Origin: Streptomyces sp. H39-S7
GTDB lineage: Bacteria > Actinomycetota > Actinomycetes > Streptomycetales > Streptomycetaceae
Assembly: GCF_027158205.1 (NCBI RefSeq)
Contig: NZ_JAPVLU010000035.1
Span: 1-64,000 of the forward strand
Direction: 5' to 3'
DNA length: 64,000 nt
The notes below the pieces were generated by a model. That model saw only the letters and a list, made by a program, of their open reading frames with translations. It ran no database searches and had not been told where the DNA came from. Every line of letters starts with the position of its first letter. The stretch's first letter is position 1. Of the stretch, positions 45,501 through 52,333 are shown in pieces. A program made the position numbers and the translations under genes.

Positions 45501-46123
45501 CCGTCCGTGTGCTGGGCAAGTGCCTGACCGTCAGCGGTGGCGGGACCGGGAACAGCACGCCCGTCGCCCTCGCCGCCTGCGCGGGCAACGCCGCCCAGAG
45601 CTGGTCCCACCGGTCGAACGGCACGCTGGTCAACCCGGCTTCGGGCCGCTGCCTCGACGTCCCCGACGCGAACACGACGCCGGGCGCGGTGCAGCTGCGG
45701 CTCTACGACTGCAACAGCTCCGCGGCCCAGTTGTGGAAGCTGCCACCGGGGCCGGTCACCGGACCGGCCGGGCTGTGCGTGGACGTGGCCGACGCCAATC
45801 CCTCCTCGGCCACCCCGGTCCAACTCTCCACCTGCAACGGGACCGACGCGCAGCGCTGGTCGGCGCCGGGCGACCAGACCCTGCGCGACTTCGGCAAGTG
45901 CCTGGACGCCGCGGGCGGCGCGACCGGCAACGGCACCGCCATCCGGTTGTGGGACTGCAACGGCACCGGCGCGCAGGGCTGGGTGACCCGTGCCGACGGG
46001 TCCGTGCTCAACCCGGCCTCCGGCCGCTGCCTCGACGACCGCGACGGCGCCGGGCAGTCCGGCGACCCACTGCAGCTCTACGACTGCAACGGCACCGCGG
46101 CCCAGCGCTTCCGCCTGGGGTGA
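42569..46123 (+). CDS. Secreted GH31 glycosidase with CBM35 and two CBM13 domains
   Basis: A 1184-residue exported enzyme. It has a signal peptide (STLALLLTLGATGVAAAPPAQA) and an N-terminal beta domain that carries a CBM35-like insert (CEAENGLFSGLAATAYDHTG to VNIDSIAVTPL). A GH31 barrel follows, with nucleophile Asp in EWWLDYCTN and acid/base Asp in SHDIGSFHGG, and the usual beta domains. From about residue 935 to the end lie two ricin-B-type CBM13 units rich in CLDV and QxW motifs. It probably cleaves alpha-glucosidic or alpha-galactosidic linkages of a bound polysaccharide. GGAGG is 4 nt before the ATG. A TTGACA occurs 71 bp upstream but without a good -10 partner. Confidence 0.9.
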   Translation: MRLGRRHWWTHRLSGRWSAVSAGSTLALLLTLGATGVAAAPPAQAASNVVIDGNARFEVLSPTLVRLEYAGDGAFQDGTTFTAVNRAFPVPAFSTGVSADGYREIRTTGLTLRYRQGSGPFTSANVSVTLNGSGVQAAPSFPSYCTVGSACEAENGLFSGLAATAYDHTGHTGSGFVAGFQGTGSGVSQDVSQVPATGSYRLWVRYSNANGSTGSLSTRANGAAGPTLSLPVTSSWNTWSTASTTVNLTAGTDTIGLLQSAGNTGKVNIDSIAVTPLSTTSYPAASTALTTTAYGAGPASTLGGWSRTLDNPRTVPVPEHPGILNRDGWYLLDDTRTALLSGQGTGHTVSDRPSHGAQPYQDGYFFGYGQNYKQGLGDLNTLTGGIALLPQSAYGVWYSRYYAYSASDYQNTLLPAFRTSNTPIDWLVTDTDWKSPTQWNGWNWNPALFPNPQAFLDWTKQQGLALSLNIHPTIDSGDPKFPAANSQAGGLVPDGGNTYAFDWSKPTHLASYLALHQPFEQQGVREWWLDYCTNCGGSTASDPHVAPDNLINQAYVDDAAAKGLRGFSFARIGGSEQGGDDSNYAVGPWSERRNSMQFTGDTPATWDMLAFEARFTPDEAAAGLSNISHDIGSFHGGHLPDDLYARWLQLGVFQPIDRLHSDHGDRLPWNYTGAAAAGAASSLRLREALVPYTYTLAQQAHTTGVPIVQPLYLNYPTEAAAYNTPGEYLYGDNVLVAPITSPNDASGNGSVPVWVPPGSWTDYFTGRSYTGPSTVTITAPLSRMPVLIKAGGILPTRTDYVDNQAQRPLTQLTVNVAAGANGSFSLYQDAGEGTGYQSGQSTSAPLSWNDAARTLTVGAQTGGYGGAPASRAYTLRLANAAAPTAVLVDGVQVPETAWSWNANRRTVTVTTASLPLGSAHTVALSGTATANPTAGEVLGAGGLCLDVRGGLPADGTAVQLWDCNHTAAQQVSSPSDNTVRVLGKCLTVSGGGTGNSTPVALAACAGNAAQSWSHRSNGTLVNPASGRCLDVPDANTTPGAVQLRLYDCNSSAAQLWKLPPGPVTGPAGLCVDVADANPSSATPVQLSTCNGTDAQRWSAPGDQTLRDFGKCLDAAGGATGNGTAIRLWDCNGTGAQGWVTRADGSVLNPASGRCLDDRDGAGQSGDPLQLYDCNGTAAQRFRLG

Positions 46124-46134
46124 CCCACGCCGCC

Positions 46135-46171
46135 GGCCTCGGGCGCCCACGGACCGGGTACGCCCGAGGCC
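46135..46171. terminator. Bidirectional intrinsic terminator
   Basis: An 11-bp stem (GGCCTCGGGCG and complement) with a 15-nt loop between the converging GH31 and kinase genes. Confidence 0.7.
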
Positions 46172-46241
46172 CCGGTCACCGCCCGGCGAGCCGGGGATGG
46201 CCGGGGCCCTGGAGCGATGCCGCTGTCGTCGGCGGCGGCGC

Positions 46242-48071
46242 TCAGGTCTTCCGTACGAACTCGGCCGGCTCCGCGTCCGCGGCCATGCTGTACAGCAGCA
46301 GATGCCCGTCGCGGCCGGCCGAGAAGAAGACCGAGGAGGGCTCGCGGCAGCCCTTGCCCGATGCCGCGGTGTAGGTCGCCGGGCTCAGCGCCAGCACCGG
46401 GGAGACCGCTCCGATGGCGAAGGTGCTGTCGCAGAACTGCTCCGTGCCGTCGTCCATGCCCGCGGTGACCGACATCAGCACCAGACGGCCACCGACCGGG
46501 CCCTGGGTGATCTGCAGCACCTCCTTTTCCCGGTAGACCGCGTTGGCCGGCACCCAGGTGCCGACGTACTGGTCCGGCACCGCGTTCTGCCCGCCGGCCG
46601 ACCGGTAGAAGTCGGCCGTCAGGCCGCCGGACTTCCACACCAGCACGTCCCGCGACCGCACCGTGAGGGTCTGCTGGGGCAGCGGCGTGCAGCGTCCCTG
46701 CGGCACCCCCGCCGTCACCTGGCCCGTGCCGACGACCACGGTGTCGGCATCGGTGGAGAGCAGCTTGCCGCGCCCGGTGCACTGCACATCGCCGTCGGTG
46801 TCGATGTACGCGACGGCCTTGTCACCCGGGCTGCCCGGCGAGATCTCCACCCGCAGCACCCGCTTCGGCAGTTCGTTGGCGCCTTCGATCACGCCTTCCC
46901 AGGCGCCGACGAACGCGTCCGCGATTCTGGGCCCGGCGCTCGATGACACGGAGACCGATACGGTCGCCGAGGGTACGCCGCCGGTGGCGCGGTCCTTCTC
47001 ACCGCCGTCCCGCAGGACCAGCGCCGCACCGGTGGCCACCGCGGCGAGCGCCAGCACGGCGGCCAGGGCCGGCCACCACCTCCGCCGGGTGGACAGCGTC
47101 GGCGGCGCCGGGCTCTGACGCGGTCTCTTCGCGGGCGACTCCCGCACCGCTCCCTCCGCAGGCGCTACCTGCGGCGGTGTCTCCGCGGTGAGTATGCGGT
47201 TGGCGAGCCGGCCCAGCTCGGCCAGCAGCTCCGCGGGCAGCCACGGCCCGTCCACGTCGGCACGGGTGCGCATGGCGAGCTGCTCGGCTGTGGGTCGCCG
47301 CTGCGGGTCCTTGGCGAGGCACGCGGTCACCGGATCGATCAGGGTCTGCGGCACCCCGGTCAGATCCGGGTCCTCCTCGGCGGCACGGAACATCAGCGCG
47401 TGCGGCCCCGACTCGACGGAGCCGAACGGCAGCCGCCCCGTCGCCGCGTACACCAGCACGCAGCCGAGGCTGAACATGTCCGCGGCAGGCGTCACCCGCT
47501 GCCCGCGCACCTGCTCCGGCGACATGAAACCGGGCGAGCCGAGCACGACACCGGTGGAGGTGCGCACACTGCCCACCGCGGTCTCGAGCGCCCGGGCAAT
47601 GCCGAAGTCGATGATGCGCGGGCCGTCGACGGTCAGCAGGATGTTCGACGGTTTCAGGTCACGGTGTACCAGGCCCGCCCCATGGATGGCGCCCAGCGCT
47701 CCGGCGAGCCGGCCGGCCAGGGCACGCAGCGTGGCCTCGGGCAGCGGCCCGTAGCCCGACTCGACGACCTGGTGCAGGGAAGGTCCCGGCACGTACTCGG
47801 TGGCCACCCACGGTGCCGCGGCCTCGGTGTCGGCGTCCAGTACCGCCGCCGTCCCCTCACCACCCACCCGGTGCAGCGCGGCGACCTCCTGACGGAACCT
47901 GGCCCGGAACTCCGGATCGTCGGCCAGTGCCGCCTTGACCACCTTCACCGCCGCGGCCCGCCCGCCCGCGGAACGCCCCAGGAACACCTGGCCCATCCCG
48001 CCGGCACCCAGCCTGCCGATCAGCGTGAAGTCCCCCATCCGCCGGGGATCCCCCGGCTCCAGGACGTGCAT
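46242..48071 (-). CDS. Serine/threonine protein kinase, membrane-anchored (PknB-like)
   Basis: A 609-residue Hanks-type kinase: Gly loop RLGAGGMGQVFLG, Lys in AAVKVVK, catalytic loop VHRDLKPSNILL, DFG in IIDFGIA and SPGFMSPEQV in the activation loop. A basic Pro-rich linker precedes one membrane helix (WWPALAAVLALAAVATGAAL). A ~230-residue extracytoplasmic domain follows, with several Cys (TGRGKLLSTD, CTPLPQQTL, GKGCREPSS) and no recognised sensor repeats (no PASTA). It may sense an envelope signal. It lies just downstream of vanJ on the same strand with a 165-bp gap, so read-through is possible but unproven. Confidence 0.9.
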   Translation of the reverse strand: MHVLEPGDPRRMGDFTLIGRLGAGGMGQVFLGRSAGGRAAAVKVVKAALADDPEFRARFRQEVAALHRVGGEGTAAVLDADTEAAAPWVATEYVPGPSLHQVVESGYGPLPEATLRALAGRLAGALGAIHGAGLVHRDLKPSNILLTVDGPRIIDFGIARALETAVGSVRTSTGVVLGSPGFMSPEQVRGQRVTPAADMFSLGCVLVYAATGRLPFGSVESGPHALMFRAAEEDPDLTGVPQTLIDPVTACLAKDPQRRPTAEQLAMRTRADVDGPWLPAELLAELGRLANRILTAETPPQVAPAEGAVRESPAKRPRQSPAPPTLSTRRRWWPALAAVLALAAVATGAALVLRDGGEKDRATGGVPSATVSVSVSSSAGPRIADAFVGAWEGVIEGANELPKRVLRVEISPGSPGDKAVAYIDTDGDVQCTGRGKLLSTDADTVVVGTGQVTAGVPQGRCTPLPQQTLTVRSRDVLVWKSGGLTADFYRSAGGQNAVPDQYVGTWVPANAVYREKEVLQITQGPVGGRLVLMSVTAGMDDGTEQFCDSTFAIGAVSPVLALSPATYTAASGKGCREPSSVFFSAGRDGHLLLYSMAADAEPAEFVRKT

Positions 48072-48236
48072 CCGTGCCCCGCTCTCCCCGTGTACGTCAG
48101 CTCGCTCCGCGCAGCGGCGACACTACCGGTTCGCGCACAGGGCCGGACCACGGTGGCTACGCCCCTCCCGCACCGGCCCGGAACTGAACAGGGCCGCCCG
48201 CGCCAGGGGTGGTCGCAGCCTGAGCGGACACCGGGC

Positions 48237-49316
48237 TCACCAGCTGATGCCGGCCGCCACCGGCAGGTGGTCGCTGCCGGTGGCCGACAGCACCCGCGAG
48301 CTCCTCGGCTCCACGCCGCGGACCAGGATCTGGTCGATCCGCGCCACCGGGAACGTCGCCGGCCAGGTGAAGCCGAAGCCGTTCCCTGCCGCGTCCTGGG
48401 CCGAGCGCAGCTGCGAGGTGATGGTGGCGAACGCGCGGTCGTCCATCGTGCCGTTCAGGTCGCCGAGCAGCACCACCCGCTGGTTCTGTTCGGCGGCGAT
48501 GGCCTCACCGAGCGCCTGCGCGTTCCTGTCCCGCGAGACCGTCCAGAAGCCCGCTCTGGGATTCACCCGAGCGGACCCCAGGTGCGCCACGTACACCGCC
48601 AGCGGCCCGTGGTGGGTGGCCACCGTGGTGCGCAGCGCCCGGGTGTAGGTCATCCTGACGTCCGCGGGCTTGGCGTCGCCCAGCGGCCCGACGTCCGTTT
48701 TGATGTCGACCGGCCGGGTGTCCGACAGCGGTAGCTTGCTCCACAACCCCACCGTGCCCAGCACCGCGTAGTACGGGTACGTCTTCGCCAACTCCTTCTC
48801 GTACGTGCCCCGGGCGTGCTCCGTCAGTTCCTCCAGCGCCAACACGTCCGCCTCGGAGGCTGCCAGGTCGCGGGCGGTGCCGGCCGGGTCCGGGTTGTCG
48901 GCGCCGACGTTGTGGCTGGCCACGGTGAGGTCACTGCCCGGGTGGGACTTGTCGCTGAGCAGTCCGCCGAAGAGGTTCAGCCACACCATGACGGGCAACA
49001 GCAGTGCGGCCACCGCGGAGGCGGAGCGGCGCCACAGCGCGCCTGCCAGCAGCACCGGGATGAACAGGCCGAACCACGGCAGGAAGGTCTCCACCAGGCT
49101 GCCGACGTTGCCGATCCGGTTCGGAATCCTTGCGTGCAGCAGCATGATGAGGCCCAGCAGCAGCGCCAGGCCCGTGAGTATCGGGCCGCGCTTCCAAAGC
49201 CCCGGCCGGGAGGCGCTGCCGATCACCCGGCGGAGGCCCGCGCGCCAGGTGCCGGTGTCTGCGTCCTTGCGGCCGGCGCCACCTCGGCCGGTCTCCGCCG
49301 TGTCCACCTGCGTCAT
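48237..49316 (-). CDS. vanJ: Membrane-associated endonuclease/exonuclease/phosphatase-family protein, VanJ-like
   Basis: A 359-residue protein with two or three N-terminal helices (ILTGLALLLGLIMLLHARI, FLPWFGLFIPVLLAGALW, VAALLLPVMVWLNLFGGLL). An exonuclease-endonuclease-phosphatase domain facing outward follows (LTVASHNVGADNPD, LALEELTEHA, LLGDLNGTMDDRAF, TGSDHLPVAAGI). The VanJ protein of Streptomyces coelicolor has this layout and gives teicoplanin resistance by acting on undecaprenol-linked precursors. Identity rests on architecture plus position next to vanX. ATG 49316 is chosen because a nearer AGG-rich site exists than for GTG 49343. It is separated from vanX by 103 bp and a hairpin. 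Confidence 0.82.
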   Translation of the reverse strand: MTQVDTAETGRGGAGRKDADTGTWRAGLRRVIGSASRPGLWKRGPILTGLALLLGLIMLLHARIPNRIGNVGSLVETFLPWFGLFIPVLLAGALWRRSASAVAALLLPVMVWLNLFGGLLSDKSHPGSDLTVASHNVGADNPDPAGTARDLAASEADVLALEELTEHARGTYEKELAKTYPYYAVLGTVGLWSKLPLSDTRPVDIKTDVGPLGDAKPADVRMTYTRALRTTVATHHGPLAVYVAHLGSARVNPRAGFWTVSRDRNAQALGEAIAAEQNQRVVLLGDLNGTMDDRAFATITSQLRSAQDAAGNGFGFTWPATFPVARIDQILVRGVEPRSSRVLSATGSDHLPVAAGISW

Positions 49317-49395
49317 CGCCTGTCCTCGCTCATGTCCGGTCACTGCCGCATCCTCAGGTTCTGCTCCCCCGTCACCGTTTCATGGCCCCCGCGAG

Positions 49396-49420
49396 GCCGG
49401 GCGGCCGGTGCGCGCCCGGC
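49396..49420 (-). terminator. Hairpin at the vanX stop codon
   Basis: An 8-bp stem GCCGGGCG/CGCCCGGC with a 9-nt loop ends on the vanX stop. It may end the vanHAX message or let a fraction pass into vanJ. Confidence 0.5.
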
Positions 49421-50028
49421 TACACGATGGGAAAATCAAAGTAGGTGTTCGCATAGGGTTCGCCTTCCAGCGTGTAGTGCCACCACTCGCATGCGTAGGA
49501 GCTGAACCCGCAGGCCTCCATGAGGGAACGAAGGTACTGCCGATTGTTCCCTTCTTCGCGGGTGATCCCCTTCGCTCCATGATGGGAGAGGGAATCCATC
49601 AAGTCGTGGTCACCGCCCATGGGGGCAAGCTCACCGGTCGCCAGGTGATAGAGCGTCAAGTCGACGGTGCTACCGCGACTGTGGCCCGACTTCGCGGCCA
49701 CATATCCCTGTGCGAACATCTCGGCTCTGTCGATATTCGGATAGTGCCGCGGCTTCGTTCGGCCGTCCTCAGCCTGTTGTGACCAGCGCAGAAAACAGTC
49801 CACTGCGCGCTGAGGGCGATAGCCGTCCCAGAGAAGCAGGCCGAAACCAAGGGATGCAGCCATGCCCTGCGCTTCTTCCAGTGCCGTACCCAGGGCGCGC
49901 GTGCCGACGATTCTGTTGACCACATATCCGTCGACCGGTTTTCCGGTGAAGTTGTCCCAGGTGGCGTACTTGGCATCCCAACGTATACCCGGCACCAGCT
50001 CGTCGATGAAGGAAAAGTCATCCTTCAT
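49420..50028 (-). CDS. vanX: D-Ala-D-Ala dipeptidase VanX
   Basis: A zinc dipeptidase that destroys D-Ala-D-Ala so that only D-Ala-D-Lac enters the wall. The zinc residues are visible: His and Asp in SGHSRGSTVDLTLY, and Glu and His in ACEWWHYTLEGE. The catalytic Arg region is LLLWDGYRPQRAVD. The 202-residue length is exact for VanX. The ATG overlaps the vanA stop (ATGA), giving coupled expression. A longer open frame upstream on this strand only reads vanA antiframe sequence. Confidence 0.96.
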   Translation of the reverse strand: MKDDFSFIDELVPGIRWDAKYATWDNFTGKPVDGYVVNRIVGTRALGTALEEAQGMAASLGFGLLLWDGYRPQRAVDCFLRWSQQAEDGRTKPRHYPNIDRAEMFAQGYVAAKSGHSRGSTVDLTLYHLATGELAPMGGDHDLMDSLSHHGAKGITREEGNNRQYLRSLMEACGFSSYACEWWHYTLEGEPYANTYFDFPIV

Positions 50029-51065
50029 CGACGTGTTCCCGCCAAGGCCAACGCCACCGTTCGGTCGATGACTTCCGCGAGCGGCAGTCCCGCGGCTCGC
50101 ATCATTCGCGGATAGCGGCTGTAGGACGTCATGCCGGGGAGGGTGTTGACCTCGTTCAGGACCACCTCTCCATCGTCCGTGAGGAACATGTCCACCCGTG
50201 CCAGCCCACTGCACCCCAAGGCGCGGTAGACGGTCTTTGCCGCCTCCTGGACGAGTGCGCGCGACTCCGCGGAGATGTCGGCGGGAACGATGGGTGTCGA
50301 GTTCTCGGAACCGCTCTCAGGATCGACCTCCTGATGAATCTTGAAGAAGCCGTGCGACAGGGCGATCTGGTCCACCTCGCCCGCGAACAACTCCGATCCG
50401 TTCCCCAGAATGGCGCATCCGATCTCGCTGCCGACAACCGCCTGTTCGATCAGCACCTTCGCGTCGTACTGCTGCGCCGTTTTCACCGCGCTCAGCAGTT
50501 CTTCCTCTCGGGATACCTTGCTCACGCCGAAGGATGACCCCGAACGGGCCGGCTTCACGAAGACGGGGTAGGTGAACCGGCCGGGATCGATGTCCTCGTT
50601 CCCCGTGACGGTCCAGAAGTTCGGCGTGGCGATTCCCGCGCTTCCGGCGACGATGTAGGCAAGGGTCTTGTCCATGCACAGCGCCGAGCTTTGGATGTCG
50701 CAGCCCACATAAGGGATGCCGGAGAGCTCCAGCAGACCCTGTATCGCACCATCCTCGCCGAGCGTCCCGTGCAGAACGGGCAACACGACGTCCAAGCGGA
50801 TCGTCTCGTATCTCCCCTGCTCAAGTACGAGCAGTCCGTGCACGGTTCTGTCGGGTGACAGCAGAGCCGGACGGAAGCTGCCGTCTTCCCAGTCTGCGGC
50901 AGGGCCGTCGCAGAGCTTCCACGCGCCGCTTTTCGCAATACCGATGTAGAACGGTTCATACGTGTCCAAGTCAAGGCTCTTCGCGATCTCTCGCGCAGAC
51001 TTGACGGAGACGGGATGCTCCTCGGAAAATCCCCCGAAGATGATGCCGATCTTCAACCTATCCAT
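50025..51065 (-). CDS. vanA: D-alanine--D-lactate ligase VanA
   Basis: An ATP-grasp ligase of 346 residues: FGGFSEEHPVSVKSA at the N-terminus, the ATP loop FVKPARSGSSFGVSKV, the omega-loop HGFFKIHQE whose His marks D-lactate use (Tyr in D-Ala-D-Ala ligases), ENSTPIVPADIS and the Mg site LNEVNTLPGM. It makes D-Ala-D-Lac, which vancomycin binds weakly. Its ATG overlaps the end of vanH by 8 nt and its stop overlaps vanX, so vanH-vanA-vanX is one coupled unit. Confidence 0.96.
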   Translation of the reverse strand: MDRLKIGIIFGGFSEEHPVSVKSAREIAKSLDLDTYEPFYIGIAKSGAWKLCDGPAADWEDGSFRPALLSPDRTVHGLLVLEQGRYETIRLDVVLPVLHGTLGEDGAIQGLLELSGIPYVGCDIQSSALCMDKTLAYIVAGSAGIATPNFWTVTGNEDIDPGRFTYPVFVKPARSGSSFGVSKVSREEELLSAVKTAQQYDAKVLIEQAVVGSEIGCAILGNGSELFAGEVDQIALSHGFFKIHQEVDPESGSENSTPIVPADISAESRALVQEAAKTVYRALGCSGLARVDMFLTDDGEVVLNEVNTLPGMTSYSRYPRMMRAAGLPLAEVIDRTVALALAGTRR

Positions 51066-52107
51066 GCTGCTTCCCGCTCTCGAATCTCAGGCAGTTGATG
51101 ATGGAATTCTCGACGGTGTCGCTCAGGGCGTGGTCCGTGTAGTAGGCGGTGTGCGGGCTGATGAGCACGTTCGGCAGTTCCTGCAGCCGCAACAGCGTTT
51201 TGCTCTCGACGAGTCGGTCTCGGCAGTCGGCGTAGAAGATTCCTTCCTCTCCTTCGAGGACATCCAACGCCGCACCACCCAGTTTTCCGCTCTCCAACGC
51301 ACCGGCAAGCGCCTCGGTATCGAGCAGTGCCCCGCGCCCGGTGTTGATGACGAAAGCGCCATGCTTCATCTTCCCGATACGTCGGCGATCGAGAAGATGG
51401 TGCGTGTCCACGGTGAGCGGCGTGTGCAGCGTGACGATGTCGCTCAACTGCAGCACTTCATCGAGAGGCAGGTAGTCGGCCCCGGTCCCGGGGCGATTGT
51501 CGCAGGCCAGCACCCGGCAGCCGAATCCCCGCAGCCTGTCCATGACCGCCGTGCCAATGCGCCCTGCCCCGACCACCCCGACGGTCAGATCGCGCAGCTC
51601 TTTCCCGCGGAACTCGTGCAACCGGTAGTCATGGACATCTGCACGGCGGACGACGGACTTTGCATGTCGCACCGCCATCAACATCAGCATCAGCGTGTAG
51701 TCGGCCACGCTGTCGGGCGAGTAGGCGACATTTCCAACGGAGATGCCGACGCTGTTCGCGTACTCCACATCGATGTGGTTGTACCCGACGCTCCTCGTGG
51801 AGACATAAGCGACGCCGACCCGACCGAGTGCCCGGAGAGTGGAATTTTCGACCTGGGTTTTGTGCCCGATACTGACGCATCGATTTCCGGATGCCAGCCC
51901 AACAGAAGCTTCGGACACCGCCGCCTCCGTGATGGTCGGCACCACGCCGAACCGAGGCGCCAACTTCCGGAACAGAACGGCCTCGTCCCGCTCGCATCCG
52001 TAAACGGTGAGTCCCCTGGCCGGGACGGACAAGGAGGACGAGGAGAGCGAGGCCGCCGGCGATCGGGTGCCGCGGGCCGCTGATCGGGCTGGTTCGCTGG
52101 AGGTCAT
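51058..52107 (-). CDS. vanH: D-lactate dehydrogenase VanH
   Basis: A 2-hydroxyacid dehydrogenase that reduces pyruvate to D-lactate for VanA. It has an NAD loop GVVGAGRIGTAVMDRL, Arg in INTGRGALLDTEAL, Glu in the LEGEEGIFYAD region and the His in ISPHTAYYTD. It has 349 residues, slightly long because of a Ser/Ala-rich N-terminal tail. ATG 52107 is chosen because a 47-bp promoter block shared with vanK and the murF leader ends right there. The GGAGG is only 1 nt away, so the message may be leaderless. It heads the vanHAX operon. Confidence 0.95.
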   Translation of the reverse strand: MTSSEPARSAARGTRSPAASLSSSSLSVPARGLTVYGCERDEAVLFRKLAPRFGVVPTITEAAVSEASVGLASGNRCVSIGHKTQVENSTLRALGRVGVAYVSTRSVGYNHIDVEYANSVGISVGNVAYSPDSVADYTLMLMLMAVRHAKSVVRRADVHDYRLHEFRGKELRDLTVGVVGAGRIGTAVMDRLRGFGCRVLACDNRPGTGADYLPLDEVLQLSDIVTLHTPLTVDTHHLLDRRRIGKMKHGAFVINTGRGALLDTEALAGALESGKLGGAALDVLEGEEGIFYADCRDRLVESKTLLRLQELPNVLISPHTAYYTDHALSDTVENSIINCLRFESGKQHG

Positions 52108-52155
52108 GCCTCCAGTCAAGACAGGGCGGCGTTGCCGGCACGTATGTGGTTTTCG
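52108..52155 (-). promoter_or_regulatory. Conserved VanR-type promoter of vanHAX
   Basis: Reading toward vanH, the block contains AACCACATACGTGCCGGC and then, at fixed distance, CTTGACTGG before the ATG. The same 47-bp layout, ending exactly at an ATG, is found before the murF leader and vanK. I infer the VanR-P binding site and promoter. Confidence 0.75.
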
Positions 52156-52202
52156 ATATACCGACCATATGTGACCGGCCGGTAGCATATCGACGGCGTA
52201 TG

Positions 52203-52249
52203 GAGAACCGCATACATGGCGGCAACACCCCGTCGCCTTGACTGGCGGC
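52203..52249 (+). promoter_or_regulatory. Conserved VanR-type promoter of the murF unit
   Basis: An inverted copy of the vanH block: AACCGCATACATGGCGGC, then CTTGACTGG, ending at ATG 52250. It implies that murF is induced together with vanHAX. Between this block and the vanH block lies a second conserved stretch, CCGACCATATGTG...TAGCAT, also present before vanR. Confidence 0.75.
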
Positions 52250-52333
52250 ATGACGCACAGCGCACCAGCCTCCGCCACCCCCTGCTTCCGCCATCTGCCT
52301 TCGCTCGCCGGCCCGCACGCCGCCCACGCATGA
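52250..52333 (+). CDS. 27-codon leader ORF coupled to murF
   Basis: The ATG sits exactly where the vanH and vanK ATGs sit relative to the shared 47-bp promoter block. The frame encodes 27 residues (starting MTHSAPASATPCFRHLP, rich in Ala, Pro and His) and its TGA overlaps the murF ATG as ATGA. murF itself has no own ribosome site there, so translation of this ORF probably controls murF. The peptide resembles nothing I know. It could also be the scar of a lost gene. Confidence 0.6.
   Translation: MTHSAPASATPCFRHLPSLAGPHAAHA

Noticed and set aside
43871..46150. 759-residue open frame opposite the GH31 gene
   Set aside because: Gly/Arg/Val-rich shadow of the lectin and barrel coding sequence.
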